Positions 23,721 to 37,910 are shown, counted from the first letter of the stretch. The stretch is 64,000 nt of DNA from Thysanoteuthis rhombus (GCA_963457665.1 OY735209.1:8894814-8958813); one strand, 5' to 3'. Numbers and translations are program-made. The notes: a model not told the origin generated them from the sequence alone.

Positions 23721-25999
23721 GAAAGACAATCCAGCTTTTATTGGATTGGGAAGAAAAAGCAAACAGGAAACGAACCAAAAATCAAGCAGCCACCAGGTAT
23801 TCAACGTGACATCCACTTTGTACAGTAAAAGTAGACGTTATTAGTAGTCACTATAGGTATTCTTAGTACAGACAAGTTTCCCCAAGTGTTCGCTCTTCAC
23901 GATAAATTTAGCGTGCTTCTTGTTTTGGGAGCGCAAGAATCCAACATTCAGCGCTATTCTCCAGCAAATTCAGGCTATTTTAAGCAACTTCCTACCATTT
24001 TAACAATTAAAATTAGCTATAGAATATCCAACACCATTTGTTTTTCATAGATCATTCAGACTTTTTTTTTTCTCATCAGTCGGCACAAAGGTTGGACATA
24101 AATTGCCAAACTCGTTCATTCAAGATCTTGAATTTTGGTTGTCTGCAATAGTCGTAATGAAAGTCATTTTAGAGATATTTCCTCAAAGCGAAAATGTACT
24201 TTATTAAATGTTTCGGACATTGTGTGTACATAGGTGTGTACACTGTGTGGAGTCATACATACAAGTCATTGTTTTAACTTTATTAGCAACGTTATTTTTT
24301 AAACCACAGAAAATTTATAGAAATCAAAATAGTAGTTGACAGTGCCAAAACAAAAAATGATCGAGAAAAAAGACCGAATTTACAAGACTAAAAGTAAATT
24401 CATCAATTTGAATTATATGCATATTTCGATAAAAGAAAGTTGTTGAATTCGTTTTCTTTTTTTTTTGCGCAGTTTTCTAACGTCAAGTGGGCGAGTTATG
24501 TTAAACCTTTCGATCTGGAAGGTCAGTTATATCTAAAACTATAAATAAAAAATTAATGAAAAAAAATTCCAACTTTTACGGGGAGGTGGTGATAAGATTA
24601 ACAAAAAAAAATGAAAAAGAATGGTCTTTGAGAGCAGGACCACGTGACTCAACACATCCTCACATAATTTGAAACCCGTTGACGAAACGCCGGGAATAGA
24701 ATGCAAAAAGTGTTTATTTAGTATTAAAGACGTCACAAATGTTAATTTCAAGCGGTTCATTGACCAGTTTTACCGCACTGGCCAGTGTCAAAGGAACGTC
24801 CGCCTCAATGTACTTGGTTAGAAGCATAAATCAACATACATACAACCAAACACATGGATGCCAAATCAGCCATGTTTTCCGCTAGATCTTGCCCCCCCCC
24901 CCCATCCATTCAGACGACAGAAATCTGCTACAGGCGATAGCCGAAATCTGGCAATTTAAGAATAAATAATTGGCCGATTTATGTTTTCTTCATAGCCAAT
25001 TAAAAAAACATTTGATATTCTTAGCCATAAAGATAGCTGAATAGGGGGAAATTTAGCTGGCTTTAGCCACTTTTTGCAAATCAAAGTACACAGGAAAATT
25101 ATTTTTCCATAATTTTCATAATTTTTTTTTTTTTACTTGAAATCGATAAACCGAATCTCAGCTGAAAATTTTACTTCGAGAATATTTTTGGAGTCGGATA
25201 CTAAATTCTTTTAGCAAATATTCACCAAAAATCTAAGCTTAATGTAAGTAAATGTACATGTCTATTAATCATTCGTTCTGGAGTCTTTGTATATTGTTAT
25301 TTTACATGATAATTGGGCTTGAAATGAGTGTAAAACTCACTTAACCATAAAGTTAGTCCGAAGGGGAAATGGTATGGCCGGTTTTAGCTAATTTTTATAG
25401 CAGTTATAGCCGGAAAAAATTGAGTTGGCAACTTTATACAAGCATTAACCGAAGTAGCCTAGGGCGATTTCCCCACCGTCACTAGTACTATCATTTCTGT
25501 GCTATCAAATCTTTAAAAAGAAGATTGGTTCTAAAATATGAAAGAATAAATGTATCCAGGTACTAGTAGAACAAAAAAAGCAATTATGCTGTTCAAGATT
25601 AGAAAGAAACGTTTGTCACCTGACTGATAGGTAAATTATAGGTAGAATAAGAATTTTAATGCAAATTAATCGTGTTTATACATGACAGGCGACAGCAATA
25701 AGTATCAAGAACAGAGCTACAAGCGGAGGGGGAGCTGTTAAATAACATCAAAAGAGGAAATAAACTGGAAATGTAAATTTGCCCAAGACGCACAGGTAAG
25801 ATGTAGAGCAGGTAAGGAGACATCACACAATACATTTCAGTTTGAAAAAAAAAACAAAAAAAAATTTAATTGATAACAAAACAATGCTAAGTACTTTTAT
25901 GAGAACAAAAACATTTTGCACATTGAAAATAGATGCTATTTTCTTTGGAACAGTTTTTAAAATTTCATTTCGTTTCTCAACTGATCTTCGTACTGAAGA

Positions 26000-26315
26000 A
26001 AATATAAGAAATGAAGAAAGAGGAGAAACGAGAAGAAGAGAAAAAAGGAAAAAAGAAAAGAGATGAAGGGAAAAAAGAAAAGAGATGAAGGGAAAAAAGA
26101 AAAGAGATGAAGGGAAAAAAGAAAAGAGATGAAGGGAAAAAAAGAAGAGAAAAAAAGAGAAGAGAAGAAAAGAAAAAAGAAAAGAGATGAAGGGAAAAAA
26201 GAAAAGAGAAGAAGGGAAAAAAGAAGAGAAAAAAAGAGAAGAGAAGAAGAGAAAAAAGAGAAGAGAAGAGAAAAAAGAAAAGAAAAAAGAGAAGAGAAGA
26301 GAAAAAAATTTAAAA
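26000..26315. repeat. Homopurine minisatellite, 22-bp unit at its core
   Basis: A nearly pure A/G tract on the plus strand. Around 26060-26150 the unit GAGATGAAGGGAAAAAAG recurs every 22 bp; outside it decays into (GAAAA)-like sequence. All frames on the T/C strand stay open, so its Ser/Phe/Leu open frames are not genes. Confidence 0.9.
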
Positions 26316-26656
26316 AATAGGTTGGGTTATAACTCAATAAAAAATGTCATGTGACTTTTGGGCAGGGTGATCAATAAGTAAAATATTTCTCACGCCTTTT
26401 GTAGGGCACCAATCACTAAAAGGTCAATTTTCAAAAAACAAGTGAGTGAAACTAGGGACTAGTTTAGCACAAACTTACATAATAAATTTATCTCCCATTA
26501 AAAACCTAATTTTTAAGTAAAGAGGAGATTTTTTTCTTCCCAACATAAGGAGTCAATATTTAAATTTTCAGCCCTCCAACTCCACCATTGGTGTGACTTT
26601 GAAAACTGAAGAAACCTCTGTTGTGAGTTTTGGTTGATGGTTTCCAATGAAGACTT
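26315..26656 (+). repeat. Family A repeat, copy 6
   Basis: Follows the homopurine minisatellite directly. Carries GTGATCAATAAGTAAAATAT, the AGTCAATATTTAAATTTTCA block and the GAAAACTGAAGAAACC end. Confidence 0.78.
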
Positions 26657-27794
26657 GACTGAATGCAAATTACTGGAATCTAAGTAGAGACCCAAAGGCG
26701 GCAAAATTTTACACGCAAACTTTTCTTAATCTAATTTTCTCATCCAATTAACAAGATTTTGTGCTGAGGGCAGAAAATGCTCAACAAAATGTGAGCATTG
26801 TCTTCACTATGTGTCATCATGAAAAAGATCAGTGCAAACAAACCATCATAATAATTAATGTATAGGCACATGATGACAAAGGCCAACAAAGGTTATTGTT
26901 AGAGCGACAAGTGCAAAGAAGGTGTGCAAATAAATCCATTCAATGGACATCATTTCTCACTGTTTGTATATATATTTCTTTCTGACACGTTGAAAAGAAA
27001 GATCATTTCCAAATTAAGTCAGATGGAAAAAAGAAACAGTGCTACCTCTAATAGCAAAAGACTTTAATGGAGAAATTTCCCTCAGCAAGAGGTCCCAATT
27101 ACACAAAAACATCTCTTAGCAAAAATATTTTCAGTTTGCAAGAGAAAAAAAAATGTCATGAAATTATCAAGACTCATCTAGACTTGATTTATAATATATA
27201 TTCATTTATTCATTTCATTATTTACACGTTTATTTGTACTTATGAATTATTCAGGAAGTAATTAGTGCATTATACATTTTTCACAAGGTTATCAAGATTT
27301 TAGAGGTCTGATATATCTTTTTGGAAATTACTGAAATCCAATAACTTTAATGTCATCACCTAAATATAAGTCTGACCAAGCAGAGTTTTTTTCTTCATTT
27401 CTAAAGCCAGCTATTACCAAGACCCATAGATGAACATTGCAAAGCTATTGGATGCTGTTACGATCAAACAGGCTGGTTGAGAAACACAAATGAGGACTTG
27501 AAAACAAGATTCATCATACAAGAGATCTGACTCAAAGTTAAAAGCTTCAAATATGAGTACCTAAACTGTACTGTACTGAAAGTACACACTTGAGAAATTT
27601 TCATTTAACAAGACGTTTTAGGGAATGGATTGTCCTCGTTAAGAGAGGTACCACTGTATTTGCTTTCCAGACCTGTTAGTATCCTTTGTAGAATACATTA
27701 CAACGACCAATAGACAGAACCAGGTCACTACAATCACAAGGACTGCAAAAAATATTTTCAAAAATAATGTATAGCAATTACTTTGCAAAAAGAC

Positions 27795-28115
27795 AATCAC
27801 CACAAACCACAAAAGACCAGTTTAATCACGATTGCTGGGTTTAGGTTATTCATGTGTTCTGACATTCATATGCATCTAGCCAGACCTCTCCCAGGCCTTA
27901 CTATTCATAGTAGAAACTTGATGTTTTGCACACACACACACACACACACACACCTCTCAATGACCGGGGAAAATGTTTTTGTTTTGATCCCATCCCCATG
28001 GGTCTTTAGTGGGGGGGGGGGGGTCAATATCCAATGTAGGCTTGTGCTAAATTGCTTGCTTAGTTTGTGCCAACTTGTTTTTTTGAAAATTCAGACCTTT
28101 CTTAGGGATCAACAC
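27795..28115 (+). repeat. Family G copy 3 joined to an inverted family A piece
   Basis: 27795-27930 is family G (GCTGGGTTTAGGTTATTCAT). After a (CA)n tract and a 13-bp G run, 28025-28105 resembles the reverse complement of the middle of family A (for example the GCTTGTGCTAAATTGC and GTTTGTGCCAACTTGTTTTT segments). Confidence 0.6.
27929..27953. repeat. (CA)n microsatellite
   Basis: Twelve CA units at the edge of the family G copy. Confidence 0.93.
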
Positions 28116-28357
28116 AGCATTCGTGGGTGGTGGTGGTGAGGAATCATGATTTCCCTTGGAATGCCAGTATTCCATCAGTCTTGTAACTATTTCATCTTCT
28201 ACCAGTAAAATCACTAAAATCATTTTCAATCAACATAATACGGTGAAACCTTGTCAAAACGGATGGGGTGAGTTGACTAATGGTAGGAGGTTAATAAAGT
28301 AAACAATATTGGAAAGTATGTATACAGAACATGATACATCATTTAATTATATAAAAC

Positions 28358-28359
<2 letters not shown>

Positions 28360-28402
<43 letters not shown>
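28360..28402. repeat. (AT)n microsatellite, 43 bp
   Basis: Pure AT alternation. Confidence 0.95.
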
Positions 28403-28406
<4 letters not shown>

Positions 28407-29239
28407 CGCATGTAATTTTTCAGCATAACAAAGTTAATTAGTTCGGGTCTAATTAATTAAGATTCGACTGCTCTGAAAATCCCAAATATAAACTGTTATA
28501 AGTTTGTTTACATTTAAATGGGGAGGAGTAATTGTAGTAATTTTGAAGTAGATCAGGCAGAAGTACAAGGTGATGGAGTGAGTATAAATTCTGCTAAAAG
28601 GAGGAGATTACTTTGACTTCTCTTCCTCTCTGGCATCATAATGAAAAGGATAAGCAACAATGTGACAATTCACATCCGAAGGAAAGCAATTTATAACAAG
28701 AGAAAATTTATTAGAGTAAAGAAGATGTTACAATTTATTATGGGGTGGTTGCGATTATCTAAAGTTCTGAAGAAAGAATACATTTCATTATAAATCCTTA
28801 TAATTTAAAAGATTTTATGATGGTCACTCTCTCAAGTCAGATTTTGTCCATTTTAACTGATATCCTGCTTAATGGAGTCAGTCTTAATGAGGGATCACTG
28901 TTTTTTGAAGCCAAACCCTATAATCAGCACTCCATTCAAGACTACAAAACCTTATATTTCAATTTTGGTTTTCATCCAAGTACATACGATCTGTACATAT
29001 TTCCAAGTATGTAATGATAGCACAAAAAACAATCAGAATGTGTGTATGTGCCTATAAAAAGTATTTGTGAATAATGACTGTCCTTAGTAACCTTTGCTAT
29101 AAGTACTGTAAGAATTCTGCTCAGTCCACATGACTGTCAATAACATTCTGTATGTAACATATGTCGTGATTAATGATAAATTTCAAGTGAAGATAAATTT
29201 CAAACAAATGTAGAAGCAAACTTTCATATTTAAATATGG

Positions 29240-29770
29240 AGTCAATATCCATATCTCACATAAATGAATCACCATAGCCTGTGAGTGTACCATTCATTGA
29301 ACTATAACTATCTAGAAGAAAAAAAAAATAAATAAATGAAAATACCAGCACAAAATTTGGGCACTTTTAGTCCACAATGACCATAGAGACCCAAAAAAGC
29401 ACTTTTTTGAACAAACCAAAAAAAGAACTGTTTTTATATGGTATCAAGGGTCACTGTAATTGTTAATGCTATAGCATTGCCGTATAATGGATTTAGCAAA
29501 GGGACCATACCAAGCCTGATATACCAAAAAAGAGCACTGATAGCTTTGAAAACAATGTTTTCAAGGGTATTTTTAATTTTCAAAGCTATAGCATGGCAGT
29601 ATGAAGGATTTTGCAATATGTCTAACACAAACTTGTTTAGTACAAACTCATGCAGATTTTCAAGGTTGTAGCCCATAGACACACAGATAAACAAAGAGTG
29701 AAGAATCTTTAGCCTTCTTGGCTTGATGATCAGGCAAGCCATTTGTGGGCTACGGTGATTTGATTTGCTG
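29240..29770 (+). repeat. Family D repeat, copy 2 with extra internal sequence
   Basis: Shares CATAAATGAATCACC, CACAAAATTTGGGCAC and the CAAAGAGTGAAGAATC end. It carries roughly 200 bp (about 29400-29610) absent from the other copies. Confidence 0.7.
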
Positions 29771-32014
29771 TCACATATCTTTTCCAAGTTGATTCAACAA
29801 TAAGCTTAGCTATGGATAAGGTTTGCAAGAACAACAGGAATACTTCGAACAGAGCATTTTGATTAGTATGGTTGAGATATTGGAAGAAAAAATAAAGATA
29901 TTAAATTACAAAAAGATCTTGAAGAATGCAGTTTTGAACAGTATGGAAAATTTAGGAACAAATTAACCACACTAATCAAGGTATTCCTATTTTACCAGCT
30001 CCAATAAAAGCCATTCTACGAGCCAAAGTGGATTAAACCTATGAAAAGAGTCATTACAAAAAGAGAATACAACTAATACAAAGAAGTATAATCTGAATTT
30101 TCATTCAAGATCTAAAGCAACAATGGTTTCACAGGCTGAAACCATATTATCTCATAGTAATGGAAATTTGCTTCAAGTGGCTAAAGCAATTTTTCTCTTT
30201 GAAAATTACATTTCACCCAAAGAAAAAAGTTATATGCTTTAGATATTTTACTACGGTATGTTTCCAAAGAATTCCATGAATCTAGAAGTAAAAAGGATTT
30301 TTTTTTCTTGTTCAGCCAAAATCTGATATCCATAATTTCAAAGTACAGAAGCCTGAAGAGGAATCGTAATAACTTTTTTCATTGACTCAGTTGTAGCTTG
30401 GCAAATATGACCCACATGACCTTATTACCCAAAACTATGCTTGGCAATCCTTTGCCATAACAAAACTTTGTTTAGAATAGTTTCTTGAAAAACATTTGAA
30501 GAAATATAGCAAAACTGCTCCGACCAAGACCATTTCCTCTATTGAAATATTTTTGTGGAAAAGTGGGACGGGACAAAAAAGGATATATTTGGAACATATC
30601 TTACCAGCAAATAATAATACCATCTTTTTATATGGGTATGTTACGTTAAGACTAGATAAAGTAATTGTACAGTACCACTATCCTTCATTGACTACCAGGT
30701 TCCTGAAATCTATTTCACCCAAATTGAAAAGGTCAGATCTGTGTTTTGATATTTTCAGCAGAAATGTGAGTACTCACTTTATATATATATAATGTGGTAG
30801 AACAGAAACATACCATTCATTAGTTCTGAGAATGATTTCATGTGTTGGATTTTAATTCTACAAATCTATCTGCATAGTAAGCTTTTATTCCCACACATCA
30901 AAAGTGGGAGGAAAATCTCAAGATTCAAAACAGAAAGACATTGATAATGATAAGTAGGAGTGAGGTTCTGAGGCAAAACAAAAGCTCATTTGAATTGTGC
31001 ACTTAAAAAAACTAATCTTTTAAGTGAATCCGTAATTTGCATGGCCTGCAGCAGAAACTTGAAAAAAAAAAAAACAAACAAAAAACCCAACATAAACTCT
31101 GATTCCCAAATATACCCAATGAGAACAAGAGCCATTGGTGAAGTTATAAGAAAATCTCACTACATCAAAACCTTTTTTCCCACAATGTATCAAGACAGAT
31201 TTACTAATTTTTTTTTTCCTTGAGGTAAAATTAATCCACATATATGTTAGAAAACCTTTGAAATTGAAATGAGTAATTCCATATATCATTGATTGCGTGA
31301 ATATTCTAATCCTAATTAATCTGCTATTGAATCAACGTAACCACTATAAAAGACCCGACCCAGCAACAGAAAACATAGGCTAAAAGGTGTTCTTCCCTTT
31401 TTATTCTTCTGTCTGTCCCTGTGATGATTTCAGTGCTTCTAGTCAAATGTTGGGCATAAAGCGGTGAAAATTTACAAGTGGGATCCATTAGCCACCTTCT
31501 AAAAACAGGTTGTTTTTTTTTTTCTTAAATTCATCTTTTCTCACTTGTTTTTAGGGGGTGTCCAGTTTTCAATAATGATCCATTGTAAAATGGACACTTC
31601 TACTTTGCTGCATCTGTGGAAAAGCTTGAGGGACACAGAGATTATACTGTTGAATTTCAATTTTCTTTAAATAAAAATTACCTCTTTTTTTGTGCTGCTG
31701 GACACCCGTTCTCATGAGACTGACAACTCCACACAGTCAGTACCTTTGATCTCAAGTCATGTTTCGCTCTATATAACTTGGGTAGATGGGTTAGTGAAGT
31801 CTTGGGTAATAGAGATAAGAATGAATAGAGAGGGGGGGAATTGTAGGGAAAATGGAGCAACTTTGCTGCGGTAATTCATTTTCAGACATAGGTGCCAATA
31901 ATTCATAGGTTTTATCCTTCATTTATTAGCACAAAAACACAGAATAATGCACAGGCCTGTTGAGAGGTGTGTGTGGGGGGGCATCTATCAAGTCTGGCAG
32001 GCCGTGAGTAAAAG

Positions 32015-32170
32015 TATTCAGTGTCACTAAAAAAGCACAAAATTGAAAGAAAAATGGCCAAAACAACAAAAAGACATAGAAAATGGTCAAAAATATACCC
32101 CAAATGGCCAAAATGTTTGAGCAAGACTGCATTAATAGAGCACTTTCTCGCACTGCCAAAACAAGTCGTA
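32015..32170 (+). repeat. Family E fragment, copy 3
   Basis: Carries CCAAATGGCCAAAATGTTTG then AGCAAGACTGCATTAATAGA, paralleling copy 4 in order. Confidence 0.62.
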
Positions 32171-32365
32171 AAAATCAACATATAATATTAATTCATATAT
32201 TCTCCTGGATAGAAGGGGGAGTGCAAGGGATTTCCAGGTGAGGCCAGGTCCTTGTGGCACCCCTATGACGATGGACCTGAAAATACAAAGGTTAACAAAA
32301 GCAATTGCTTCTCAAGTTCCTATTTAAGATCAAAGACAGAAAAGTTGAAATTCTAAAACAGAGGA

Positions 32366-32845
32366 CAGATCTGGTTAGTCACTAAATAGAAACCATCACA
32401 TGACAAATGTCTACTGGCAGCATGCTGTGCTGTGGGTGATTAACTAAAAAAATTGGAAGAAGAGGTGATCAATGAATGAGTTACTTCTTTCGCATTTTGT
32501 TGAGCAATGATCTTCAAAAAGATCAACAAAAAAACAAACAAAACACACATGAATGCTGCTGGACACAAACTGAGAGATCAATTTAGCATAAACTCACATT
32601 TCAAATTGAAGCCCCTACTGAAAAAAACTATTAAAGGAGTTAATTCTTAGAAAACCAAAAAAAAAAAAAAAAACAACCTTTCCCGTAAACATAAGGAGTA
32701 AATGTTCAAATTTTCAGCCCTTCTTGCTCTATTGGTGTGTTGTCTTTGTTAAGAGAGTACCACAACATATACATAGCCAGCCAGCCAGCCAGCCAGCCAG
32801 ACCAACTTGAAAACTAAAGAAACCAATGTTGACAGTTTCTAATGA
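32366..32845 (+). repeat. Family A repeat, copy 7 with (AGCC)n expansion
   Basis: Full-length copy. The CAGCCAGACCAACTT landmark is expanded to about six AGCC units at 32775-32800. Confidence 0.85.
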
Positions 32846-33589
32846 GCAAGGAAATTTTAGAAAGCAGCCGTTGGAAACATGCTGATGCCTCACATCTGCT
32901 ACATAAATACAGAGTAAAATTATAACCATTCAGATTCTGTAATAAGAGATGATAAATCAGATACATTTGCTGGGTCTTTTTTGTTCAACTCTTAGAGTTG
33001 ACTTTATTATCATGAATTCAGACTTTTTGATTCAAGACATGAATAAAAGAGAGGGGAAAAGAAAGAGTGATGCATGTTGTGTCTCATTTCTTTTTTTTTC
33101 TTTAAAACATTGAATTCCTTTCATGAAAAATATTGTCAAACTTCTAATCGAGTTTTGATTTTATTTTCATTTGTCACAACACTGACATTGGCTTCACTGA
33201 AAACCGGTGGCGTCATGATGGCTCAAATAAGAGTTACGTACGCAAAAACTGACGACAAATTCACTCTTTCAACTCAGGTTGACTTGTTCTATCACAGAAA
33301 CTGCGAATGAAGGAGTAGAAATAGAGACACACAGTTTTGGAATACTATTGTATAGAGAAATGAATTAGATTCTGTTTACCGTTTGAATTTTAATGAGGCA
33401 AAGGAGTTTGACCCTAGCGCAGCCAAATTGGTTCTTATATCAAATCAACAAAAAATTGATGACCCCGAGCTAGTCTCTACAAAGCTTTGAGTAAATCAGA
33501 CCAATTTCTTCATTAAAAGAGCATTTTCTACAAAACGGAATCATAAAAGTACAAGAAAATTCCTACATGATGATTCCTCTTCAAGCTAA

Positions 33590-33930
33590 GTAGAATATCT
33601 GCACCTAACATAAATGAAGCACCGTCTGTGCACATGAACTCATTATCTAAGAGAAAATAGATCTTTTATCTAGAATTAACTAAACTATCAGCTTAAGATT
33701 TGGGTATTGTTGGTCTAAAATGACCCCAATAAAGTTTTTAGATGGTGCCTAGTGATATAGTCATGCAAATTTTCAAGGTTATAACTCCAAAAATGTGATC
33801 AGGTTGTGTGTGTGGAGACACACACACAAACACACAGACAAGCAAAGAGAGAATAAACTGTAGTACACTTGGCTGGCTGGCTGGCTGGTTGGTCGTACGA
33901 GCCATTTGTGGAGCTACAGTGATTCTATAA
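33590..33930 (+). repeat. Family D repeat, copy 3
   Basis: Shares CATAAATGAAGCACC, AGATTTGGGTATTGTTGGTC, the ATGCAAATTTTCAAGGTTAT block and the GCCATTTGTGGAGCTACAG end. A (GGCT)n expansion lies at about 33871-33886. Confidence 0.78.
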
Positions 33931-34032
33931 ATGAAAGAAATTGAAAATGAAGAAATCCAATAAAAATTCAAACCATATTTGTGACAAATATTGGCTCCAC
34001 TAAATATCTTTTACAGATTTTTTTTTTTTGTC

Positions 34033-34572
34033 TTTCTTGTTTGCCCCGTCTCTCCCAAATTGTCGATAAACCCCCTGAACAGAACAGACATCACGTGCTT
34101 GTAATCGTCAGGTTACAATTCTTTCCCCCCTCTCTTTCCTCCCCATCATTTTTCTATGCCTCTTCATTCATTATTTGACTTTCCTTTGCAAAGGAATCTT
34201 TCACACATGACGCAATCTCCTTGTATTATGTGTGTTCTCAGTGAATTGATCCTGGAATCAGACTCTCAATTGGCACCAACTGTCCACTTGGTTCCTGATA
34301 GAAATGGAACTCTGCAGAATGGTGGCAATATAACATTCTATGCATGATGCAACCACCTTTCTGCCTTTTCTCTTTTCCACATCACTGACGCTAACCAAAC
34401 TATCCATTCGTTCTTTGTTTTCTATTATTAATAATAAAAGCAATGTCACTACCTAATACGTGCGCAAAAGTTCTTATTTCATGGTTGATTTTTCTTTACT
34501 CTTTTCTGTATTGAACCACCGTAGACATCAAAGATGGCAAAGGGTTCTATCCATTTTACATGTGCGTCTGTT
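34033..34572 (-). repeat. Inverted repeat, right arm
   Basis: Reverse complement of the left arm, core 34049-34452. It is followed by lower-identity segments (35225-35440 and 35490-35600) that resemble 22980-23130 of the left side, so the arms are embedded in an older repeat. Confidence 0.9.
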
Positions 34573-34715
34573 TCTTCATAAGTTTGTCAGTGATGTCATA
34601 AATGGAATTTATTCTGACCATATTTATTCTTCGATTGAATATTTTTTTTTCTTAATATAGATTTCAAATTTTGACCCTATGATTGTTCAATTATGGACTG
34701 TGATGGTGAGTATAT
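34560..34715 (+). repeat. Direct repeat partner of 35680-35835
   Basis: Both segments share GAATTTATTCTGACCATAT and end in a similar TTGTTCAAT...CTGTGATGG stretch, with moderate divergence between. They lie about 1.1 kb apart beside the right arm of the inverted repeat. Confidence 0.65.
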
Positions 34716-35679
34716 TTTTGACAAGCTAAAGATATGCAAATGCTTCCCAAAGATATTTTCTTCTGTCAAGACGAAAAAGATAATCATGTAAAATATTACA
34801 AGAATACATGGGAATTTTGAATCTTCTCTTATGATTAATCAACATTATTATACATGCTAAAATCCCACAGAAGACTCGTCATTTGTTTTTTCATATATCA
34901 GAGCTTTAGCTAGATAAAAACATCAGCCTGTCATGGAGAAAAGATACAATTTATCAATGTCACTTTTATGAGAAATAAGATTAGCATTATGTTAACCTTA
35001 AGGAAAATATTCATAAATATTTGTTCATTTCAAAATATGCTCTGAATGATGGATCAACTTCTGGATGTATACGTCATTCTGAGCTTGTAAGAATATTGAG
35101 AAAGACATTGGCTACAATGGGTTCAAAAATCTCAAATGGAGGCTATATGAATGCAGAGTAGTAGTATTGAAAAACTACAATCACAAAAAGGTGATGAAAG
35201 TTTCTATCCTTTTTTATACCTGCATGGTTTTGTCTGTTTATGTGCTCGAGTGTTCCACTGCTCTTGGCCATACTGTTTGGTCTACAGACTTGAAAAGCAG
35301 CATCTGTACTCCATTAGACCCTGTCGGAGAAAGTTTTCTTTTGATTTTTGGAAAAGAGCTTTTTTGACCCTATTCTAACAGGTATATTCGTTTACATGTT
35401 TCTGGTCATACCATTTTCAGAACTCCACCAGACCATTTTGGGAAAAAAAAAAAAAAGAAACGGGGAGGGAACTTATTCTGATGACTTTATTGACTTGTTT
35501 GTATGATCGAACATTCGTGGCCATACTGTTTTGTATAACTTGAAAATTGGCATCTGCACTTCACTGGACCCCTTAAAAAAATTTTTTTTTTTAAAAACCC
35601 AACCCTTTTCTTTTGATTTTAAGGGTCTTATTCTTACGGGTTTATTCATAACATCATGATTCTCCAGAAACTAAATGTT

Positions 35680-35835
35680 TCTTTTTACTTCATTTTAGAT
35701 GTTTTCCATTGGAAAATACCTGTAATGTCATCGATAGAATTTATTCTGACCATATCAATTCCTGGAGAGAACATTTTTACATGAGTTCATATTCCCATGC
35801 TACAGTTGTTCAATGACTGTCTGTGATGGCAAGTC
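35680..35835 (+). repeat. Direct repeat partner of 34560-34715
   Basis: Second copy of the direct repeat described at 34560, sharing the ATTTATTCTGACCATAT block. Confidence 0.65.
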
Positions 35836-37910
35836 TTTACAGATATTTAACTAAAATATAGACATTAAAATATTATGGTATGAAGCCTTGAAATTTTGGC
35901 CTTTTATAGAAAATCAAAGATTCTACGTTCGATATTTGGTTCATGCATTCTTATACAAGCATTAAAATATCACAAATTAGCAAAGCTGGTCAAGATTAGT
36001 TAAATTGAAATTAACGAAAACATAACAAAAAGATCCCCCCCTCCCAAGTACAATATACTGCTTCAAGTGAATCTGATTAAGTTCTGGGAGACTTATTTCA
36101 TTTTTGAGAAAAAATAACTTTTTTAGGGAAAACCAGTGAATTGACTGTATTGGTGATTGATTTACCATGTGCACATGTTAAAGTGGACCCTGACTTTATG
36201 TCATTTCTGTGACACCCGATGTTTCAATGTAAATATTTCCTAAACTGGACTCTAAATCTTGAATAGGACTCCTTCCAACTCACGTAGAGGACAACTCTAC
36301 TCCAACACCAGAAACATACCCTTCTCCAATTCAGTACAACATTCCAACAAGTGAACAAATCTGCACTGCTGAGTGTTTCTCAGAAGACACAGACAAAAGT
36401 TCAGCGAAATGCATCAAGCTCATCTTCATGATTAAATTTTTGAGCTGTAACCTGCGAATCTTAATTCTGCATTGTACAATTTTCATGGTGGTAGGAATTG
36501 GACAAAGAAAAAGGTCAATAACTAATTTTTGATCAATAGTTTGAATTCTCTATCAATTATCACAACACTAAACCTAAGCAATTTCTATTCAAATCCCCAT
36601 TCAAGATCAGAGATGGAATTGGTCACAAATTTGGAAACCAAGGAGAAAGCGGTTTGCCAAAAACACTTGTATTATCATCTCGGGAAGGGAGGGGGGGGTA
36701 AATAGGCCCCAAGAACAAGAACAAGAACAGATTAATTGAATACACAAGATTGGATCAATCAATAAGTCCTTAGTCACACAATTAATAGCTGGATTCTGAT
36801 CTGAAATTTTGCCCAGTACAATGTTTGACCAATGATATTTATGGAGAAGTTGGGGTTAACTGCATTGACAAGGAATGAGATTATGTTGAAAAAATATTTG
36901 CTGTAAAAAGTTTCATTTTACAGACTTCTTCATTTAGCTGCATATTGTCTGTAAAGTGACCTTTAACGCTACAGTAAATAATTTTAATCTAATTATTCAT
37001 AATTGAGATTACCATGACCATCCCAGAAACTCAAAAATTTTGAAAAACAACTTCAAAACTAAATACATACAATTGCATTCAATTAAAAACATTTTACTGC
37101 TATTGCCAAGAGTATTTCTTTGATTAGCAATAATTACTGGAGTATAATTCAAGTAGAAAGAGAAAAATTTTAAATCAATTTTGTCAGAAGAGTTTGGACA
37201 AAATACGCGAGTAGTTTTTTCTCTCATCAAAACCCACTGAATAATCTAATATTTTCTTCTTCATGAAAAAAAAAAAAAAAAAAAAATTTTCATTTGGAAC
37301 CAAAGTGTCACAGAACAGATAAAGGCAATCTGGTTTGACAGTGATATGAGAGAACGGCCATTTTGAATTGCTAGATTTTTCAAGAAAATAGCTATAATTG
37401 GATAGATTCCATTTTCATATGCACTGTTTCAGTCGTACCCAGACGAATTCAAGTTGCGACAACTCGTTAAGGAAAAGTTGATGTTTTTTTTAAAAATTTC
37501 ATTCATGCTATAATGCCAGATGGATACGTTCATTAATTGTGTACAAATACCATATTTAAGATGTGGTACTTCTATAGCAACTATGTATTTGTCTGATGAG
37601 ATATTTTACAAGGTTTATTATAAAAAAAAGTTTTAAAAAACAAGAATGGCTCTTATTTTCATTATTGTGTTAATATCCGATCAATATATTGTATGATTAT
37701 ACTTTTGTGGCTTTTATATGAGTTTTCAGAGCTTTTTTGCCTGGAAATTAAATGTAGACAATTTTAGCCATTTCTAACTAGTCATTAAAAATTCTAGACA
37801 TAGCTATCACCCATTCAAAATGACTTGTTTTCTATCAGCATCAGAGCAAAGATTATAGGATGAAATATGGTTGTAGGGGTAGGTTCAATTTACTGGGGAA
37901 GAAAGAGATG

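Noticed and set aside
25957-26337. 126-residue Phe/Ser/Leu-rich frame on the minus strand
   Set aside because: It is the T/C strand of a homopurine minisatellite; frames stay open only because the tract lacks stop codons.
30496-30792. 98-residue plus-strand frame in intron 1
   Set aside because: No recognisable domain and no evident splice or poly(A) signals; length is compatible with chance in non-coding DNA.
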